DNA of 64,000 nucleotides from Halocynthiibacter sp049608145 (GTDB lineage Bacteria > Pseudomonadota > Alphaproteobacteria > Rhodobacterales > Rhodobacteraceae): NCBI RefSeq assembly GCF_049608145.1, contig NZ_JBMYXF010000003.1, forward strand, positions 1-64,000, given 5' to 3'. The notes below the pieces were generated by a model. That model was not told where the DNA came from. It did not search any database and worked only from the letters and a program-made list of their open reading frames with translations. Below are positions 60,173 to 64,000 of the stretch, one piece after another (the stretch's first letter is position 1; each line of letters opens with the position of its first letter). The position numbers were made by a program, and so were the translations under genes.

Positions 60173-61564
60173 ATGCAACGACGTGATTTTCTGAAAATGA
60201 GTATGGCAGGCGCAACGCTTGCTGGTGGCAGCTCCGCGCTTTGGGCGACTGGCAGCGGTTCAGTAGTGGAACACCTGAAGGTACAGCCTGCGAAATACGG
60301 GTTGATGCCCGGCAAAATAACCGAAGGTATGGTCAGCGTGTTTCCGGATGCGCCACCGCCGGTGTTACGCGTGAAGCAGGGCGAGATTTTTATTGCAGAT
60401 GTCGAAAACGGTATGGACGATTACACAGCTATGCATTGGCATGGGTTGCGTATCCCGAATGCAATGGATGGCGTACCTTACCTGACGCAATTTCCAATCG
60501 GCCCCAGTGAAACCTATCGTTATGAATTCACACCACCGGATGCGGGCACCTATTGGTATCATCCGCATTGCATGACCATGACGCAAATGGCCCTGGGCCT
60601 GACGGGCGTTCTGGTGGTGGAAGAAGCCGATGATGTAGGCTTTGACAGTGACGAAATCCTGAACCTGCGTGATTTTCGTTTGAATGATGAGGGGCAATTT
60701 ATCAATCTTTACACCGGTCGGGGTGCGGCGCGTGGCGGCACCCATGGCACGGTGATGGCGGTGAACTGGCAGGATGTGCAACGCAGTGATCATCAGGCCG
60801 GATCACTTGTACGTTTGCGGGTTGCGGCAACAGATACGACGCGGATTTATAAGCTATATTTTGAAGATGCGGTCGGGAAAATCATCGCCTGGGACGGTCA
60901 TCCTGTCGATTATGCTGTGCCTTTTCCTGTTTCGCCAGATGTCCCCCTTATCTTGTCACCTGGGCAGCGTATGGATGTGGCTTTGCGTATGCCCGCTGTT
61001 GAAGGTGAGGTTGTGAAACTGATGGCGCGGGTGCCGGGTGGTACGCGTGAAATGGCAGTGTTGCGATCTGTTGGTTCAAATGCGGGGCGTGCGCTTTCGG
61101 ATTTGAAACCGTTGCCGCGCAATCCTGTGTCTGAACCTGACTTGACGAATCCGCGCATTGAGGAATTCGTTTTTGGTTGGTCACCCGAGGGGGATCTGCC
61201 CAATAATGGTTTTTGCGGGACGTTGGGTTATACGTTTTGGTCGATTAATCGAACGCCTTGGGCGGGGGATGCATCCGAAGGAACGGCTGCGCTTGCCCGC
61301 CTGAAACTGGGGGAAACGGTGGTTCTGCGTCTTCGCAATGAAAGCCCGAACCTGCATCCCATTCACCTGCATGGGCTTGCGTTTCGTCCGATCCGGTCCA
61401 ACAAGCGCGAAGTATTGCCCAATATGACGGATACTGCTTTGTTATTGAAAGATGAGGTGCTTGAGGTCGCTCTCGTTGCTGATAATCCGGGGAAGTGGGC
61501 GTTTCATTGTCATGTGATTGAGCACCAGAAAACCGGGTTGGCGGGGTACATTGAGGTAATCTAA
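60173..61564 (+). CDS. Multicopper oxidase with Tat signal
   Basis: A 463-residue secreted oxidase. The N-terminus has a twin-arginine signal (MQRRDFLKMSMAGATLAGG). Copper ligands are complete: H88-W-H90 and H130-P-H132, HPIHLHG near 390 and H445-C446-H447 with H451; the axial position after the last His is Leu456, not Met, giving a higher-potential type 1 site. I start at ATG 60173 behind GGGGGCAGG; in-frame starts upstream would hide the Tat signal. It could be a laccase-like or copper-tolerance oxidase; the substrate is unknown. Confidence 0.92.
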   Translation: MQRRDFLKMSMAGATLAGGSSALWATGSGSVVEHLKVQPAKYGLMPGKITEGMVSVFPDAPPPVLRVKQGEIFIADVENGMDDYTAMHWHGLRIPNAMDGVPYLTQFPIGPSETYRYEFTPPDAGTYWYHPHCMTMTQMALGLTGVLVVEEADDVGFDSDEILNLRDFRLNDEGQFINLYTGRGAARGGTHGTVMAVNWQDVQRSDHQAGSLVRLRVAATDTTRIYKLYFEDAVGKIIAWDGHPVDYAVPFPVSPDVPLILSPGQRMDVALRMPAVEGEVVKLMARVPGGTREMAVLRSVGSNAGRALSDLKPLPRNPVSEPDLTNPRIEEFVFGWSPEGDLPNNGFCGTLGYTFWSINRTPWAGDASEGTAALARLKLGETVVLRLRNESPNLHPIHLHGLAFRPIRSNKREVLPNMTDTALLLKDEVLEVALVADNPGKWAFHCHVIEHQKTGLAGYIEVI

Positions 61565-61573
61565 CACATGCCG

Positions 61574-62290
61574 TCAGATCGTGCCTCCTGCCGCGATACG
61601 TTCCTGAACCAGGCCGTTTAAGTGCGACAGATCAGAACGCAACTGCGCGCCCTGATTCTTATGGCGGGCCAAGCGTTTTGCAGCTGTTTCCAGAGGTTCA
61701 TCTTCTGCACTACGGGCAAGCCCGCCAAGAAACTGAGATACATAATCCAAGGTGTCACTGTCGGGAGAGGCATCCAAAACGGATGCAATATGTGTCAGGT
61801 CATCACGATAGGCAATCAGATCGGGTTCAATGTCTGCATCGTTGCTGTGCCGTGGCCCATTGGGGCGGCGATCTTCAGGAAGTCGCGACAAGATCAGATT
61901 TTGAAATGCCATCAGGCTATTGATCGGCTTATCGAGAAAGGCATCTGCGCCAGCTTTCAGCGCCAGGTGTTCACCACCCGGATCGCCTGATGTTCCCAGA
62001 AGCATACCAACACGAGGTGCAGAGTTATGCAATTCTGTGATCAGTTCTTCGCCGGATCCATCGGGCAAGCCAAGATCAACAATCACAACGGAGGGGCGGT
62101 AAACTTGAAGATGTCGCCGTGCAGAGGCCAGACAATCCGCACGTCGGATGCGGGCGCCAGAACGCAGGCACAACAGGCGCATTGCTTCGCAGGCGAAACG
62201 GCTGTCTTCCACAACAAGCACGGTTAATCCGGCCAATGGGCGTTCCGCGGTTGGCACCTGCTTTGCCATCAGGCTTTCGAGATCGTCCAT
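61574..62290 (-). CDS. Response regulator receiver-domain protein
   Basis: A 238-residue protein with an N-terminal receiver domain: acidic pair E28-D29, phosphoacceptor D72 (VVIVDLGLPDGSG), T100 (LLGTSGD) and K121 (FLDKPI). The C-terminal ~110 residues are helical (DLTHIASVLDASP, KRLARHKNQGAQLRSDLSHLN), without a recognised DNA-binding motif, so the output is unclear. No histidine kinase lies in the window. It is convergent with the multicopper oxidase gene, 9 bases away. Confidence 0.88.
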   Translation of the reverse strand: MDDLESLMAKQVPTAERPLAGLTVLVVEDSRFACEAMRLLCLRSGARIRRADCLASARRHLQVYRPSVVIVDLGLPDGSGEELITELHNSAPRVGMLLGTSGDPGGEHLALKAGADAFLDKPINSLMAFQNLILSRLPEDRRPNGPRHSNDADIEPDLIAYRDDLTHIASVLDASPDSDTLDYVSQFLGGLARSAEDEPLETAAKRLARHKNQGAQLRSDLSHLNGLVQERIAAGGTI

Positions 62291-62516
62291 ATCCTTTCCT
62301 TTCGGGATGGTGGGAACAGATCTGACATCTGATCCAGAGGAATTTTATCTTCCTTCAGTCTGGGTTGAGTCGGGTGAAGACATTGTTAACGGGATGGTCC
62401 CAATTCGATGCAAAATGCAAAAACCGCGACAGAATGTGCCAGCGGAAGACATGCAGCAGGCTTGCGTCACCAGCAAGGCAAGGTCATAAGGTTTCAAACT
62501 TTCCGGAGGAAATCTG

Positions 62517-62921
62517 ATGATCGGTCGTCTCAATCACGTTGCCATTGCTGTGCCAGATCTGGAAGCGGCCAGTGCACAATACAAGAATACACTTGGCGCC
62601 ACTGTCGGTGCACCGCAAGATGAACCTGATCACGGTGTCACCGTTGTTTTCATCGAACTGCCAAATACCAAGATTGAACTGTTGTATCCATTGGGTGAGA
62701 ATTCTCCGATCAACGGGTTCCTTGAGAAAAACCCCGCTGGTGGCATTCACCACATCTGTTACGAAGTTGACGATATTCTTGTTGCCCGTGACAAGCTGAA
62801 AGCCGAGGGCGCACGGGTTCTGGGGACGGGCGAGCCTAAGATCGGTGCCCATGGTAAACCGGTGCTGTTCCTACACCCTAAAGATTTTAACGGCTGCCTT
62901 GTTGAGCTGGAGCAGATCTGA
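62517..62921 (+). CDS. epi: Methylmalonyl-CoA / ethylmalonyl-CoA epimerase
   Basis: A 134-residue vicinal oxygen chelate-fold epimerase: GRLNHVAIAVPDLEAA with the first metal His, VVFIELPNTKIELLYPLG, GGIHHICYEVDD with the second His, and FLHPKDFNGCLVELEQ with the end Glu. In the ethylmalonyl-CoA pathway this enzyme epimerises ethylmalonyl-CoA and methylmalonyl-CoA between Ccr, Ecm and Mcm. It overlaps the DUF1467 gene by one base. A GGAGGAAA site precedes its ATG. Confidence 0.93.
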   Translation: MIGRLNHVAIAVPDLEAASAQYKNTLGATVGAPQDEPDHGVTVVFIELPNTKIELLYPLGENSPINGFLEKNPAGGIHHICYEVDDILVARDKLKAEGARVLGTGEPKIGAHGKPVLFLHPKDFNGCLVELEQI

Positions 62922-63214
62922 TGGCGATTACATCCGCAATCGTCCTGTACGCCGTGTTCTGGTTCATGACTTTCCTTTGCGTGCTTCCTGTCCGCTTGGT
63001 CACGCAGGGCGATGATGGCAAAGTTCTGCGGGGCACGCATGCAGGTGCGCCGGTTGATCCCCAACTTAAAAAACGCGCGCTGATCACCACGGGGATTGCG
63101 GCCGTGCTTTGGGTGTTGGCGTTTTGGATTATTGTCTGGGAAATTGTCACTGTGAAAGACGTTGATTTTCTCAACCGATTGAATGCGGAACCAGAAGCTT
63201 TATCTGCAGAGTAA
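62921..63214 (+). CDS. DUF1467 family membrane protein
   Basis: A 97-residue inner-membrane protein with two hydrophobic segments (about 5-25 and 53-75) and the family core VLYAVFWFMTFLCVLPVRLVTQGDDG. DUF1467 genes stand regularly next to epimerase genes in alphaproteobacteria; function unknown. The overlap with epi suggests co-translation. Confidence 0.9.
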   Translation: MAITSAIVLYAVFWFMTFLCVLPVRLVTQGDDGKVLRGTHAGAPVDPQLKKRALITTGIAAVLWVLAFWIIVWEIVTVKDVDFLNRLNAEPEALSAE

Positions 63215-63218
63215 CGCG

Positions 63219-63542
63219 GTGTCCGAAGTTTTCTGTCGTATCGCTTTATATGGATTTGCAACCGTCCTTGGCCTGGTATTCCTGTTGATGATGTCGGTTC
63301 TAGGCCCCGGTTGGCCTGATGGCTATCTTTCAACTTTTGACCGTTGTATGAGCCAGACCGCACCTTTCGGAATGGAACAAACTGGGCTTTCGGCGTTAGC
63401 CCTGATATTTGCCGCAGAACTGAAAAACTACCGCAAATGGATTGTACTCACGGTTGTGTGCCTGTTCGCCTTACGTTTTGCCGAATTCAGTTATTACAGC
63501 CACTACATTTGTGCCGGTCTTGAAGACGGGCAAGGTGGCTGA
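63219..63542 (+). CDS. Small membrane protein
   Basis: A ~107-residue protein with three to four hydrophobic segments (LYGFATVLGLVFLLMMSVLG, GLSALALIFAAEL, KWIVLTVVCLFALRF). I choose GTG 63219, four bases after the DUF1467 stop; ATG 63183 would overlap DUF1467 by 32 bases. No family was recognised. It is probably the last gene of the epi operon. Confidence 0.6.
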   Translation: MSEVFCRIALYGFATVLGLVFLLMMSVLGPGWPDGYLSTFDRCMSQTAPFGMEQTGLSALALIFAAELKNYRKWIVLTVVCLFALRFAEFSYYSHYICAGLEDGQGG

Positions 63543-63552
63543 TCGATCAGGT

Positions 63553-64000
63553 CTATTGTGGCAGGCGGTGATACATATGTGTGAATGTTGCGACCCCAAA
63601 AACCGGAATGACCAGGCTGAGAAGTGGGATCAACAAAGGTGCGGTCATCAGACATCCGGCCAGCCAAATTGCCCCCATATGACGTTTGCGTAATGTATTG
63701 GCATCTTGCGGTGTCAGGCGGCGTTCTGCGACCATTGTGAAATATTCCCGGGACAGCAAATACCCATTCAGCGCGACCCAGATCAGGGGCGCGAATGGGG
63801 CGAGGAAGATATAAAAGATCAGTGCCACAAGGTTGGCAGAAATGAGAACAGCCAGGAAACGTGCAGATTGTGCGGCGGTTTCTGTTAGGCTGCGGTGACG
63901 CACTGCGGGTAAATGGGGGTGATGTTTATCTTCGACAGCATCTGCAACTTCGTCCAAAAATAAGCCGCTGAAAAGAGATGCCACCGGCACCATCAGAAAC
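63553..64000 (-). CDS. EI24/CysZ-like membrane protein, partial
   Basis: The C-terminal ~149 residues of a membrane protein; the frame is open to the window edge, so the start lies beyond it. Hydrophobic segments (FLAVLISANLVALIFYIFLAPFAPLIWVAL and AIWLAGCLMTAPLLIPLLSLVIPVFGVATF) and FNGYLLSREYF-like phrasing, here LNGYLLSREYFTMV, are typical of the EI24 family that includes CysZ. A sulfate-related role is possible but not proven. It converges on the small membrane protein gene. Confidence 0.82.
   Translation of the reverse strand, partial: FLMVPVASLFSGLFLDEVADAVEDKHHPHLPAVRHRSLTETAAQSARFLAVLISANLVALIFYIFLAPFAPLIWVALNGYLLSREYFTMVAERRLTPQDANTLRKRHMGAIWLAGCLMTAPLLIPLLSLVIPVFGVATFTHMYHRLPQ

Noticed and set aside
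1..64000. CRISPR array or cas genes
   Set aside because: No regularly spaced repeats or Cas-like proteins noticed on either strand.

Overview
The window looks like chromosome of a marine Rhodobacteraceae (Roseobacter-type) alphaproteobacterium. Supporting signs are the sdhA-lipoprotein-sdhB order, an H-NS/HvrA-type protein, ethylmalonyl-CoA pathway genes (ecm, ccr, epi), a LuxR/LuxI pair behind CtrA-type boxes, a TauE plus TIGR02186 pair, DUF2948 behind murA, and DUF1467. All calls come from reading the sequence; no database search or computed statistic was used.

Layout. 1-3700: end of the succinate dehydrogenase operon, two small unknown genes, deoD and an H-NS-like gene. 3801-8895: ethylmalonyl-CoA mutase, a membrane acyltransferase and crotonyl-CoA carboxylase/reductase; a 13-base word recurs upstream of both carbon genes. 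9060-10712: quorum-sensing module. 10763-20548: RecD-like helicase, TauE-type exporter pair, BMP-type nucleoside ABC importer, rimI-tsaB-nfuA. 20716-40002: a 19.3 kb integrative element in tRNA-Thr(GGT), bounded by a 47-bp direct repeat and carrying 11-bp tandem arm-type repeats at both ends. 40130-46859: murA, DUF2948, GNAT, carB and a CPBP protease. 46916-56392: lysine degradation locus. 56463-64000: pabBC, aspS, multicopper oxidase, response regulator, methylmalonyl/ethylmalonyl-CoA epimerase, DUF1467 and two membrane proteins, the last cut by the window end.

How genes fit together. Lysine 6-dehydrogenase, an antiquitin-type aldehyde dehydrogenase, an aminotransferase and glutaryl-CoA dehydrogenase would take lysine to crotonyl-CoA, the substrate of Ccr; Ecm and Epi belong to the same assimilation route, so three parts of one carbon flow lie in this window. 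The missing 2-oxoadipate step may be served by a fused E1 alpha-beta protein encoded just downstream, which is followed directly by an unusual FabD-like acyltransferase.

The element. Its left arm is one leftward run of six overlapping genes: hsdM, hsdS, hsdR, a YgjP-type zinc peptidase, a HEPN-like protein and a PD-(D/E)XK nuclease-like protein. This is the best candidate for an extended defence system. The middle has a three-gene AAA+ ATPase cassette, several short unknown genes and a minimal tyrosine recombinase next to a 1 kb gene-poor stretch; the right end has an XRE regulator and the integrase. No phage structural or conjugation genes were seen.
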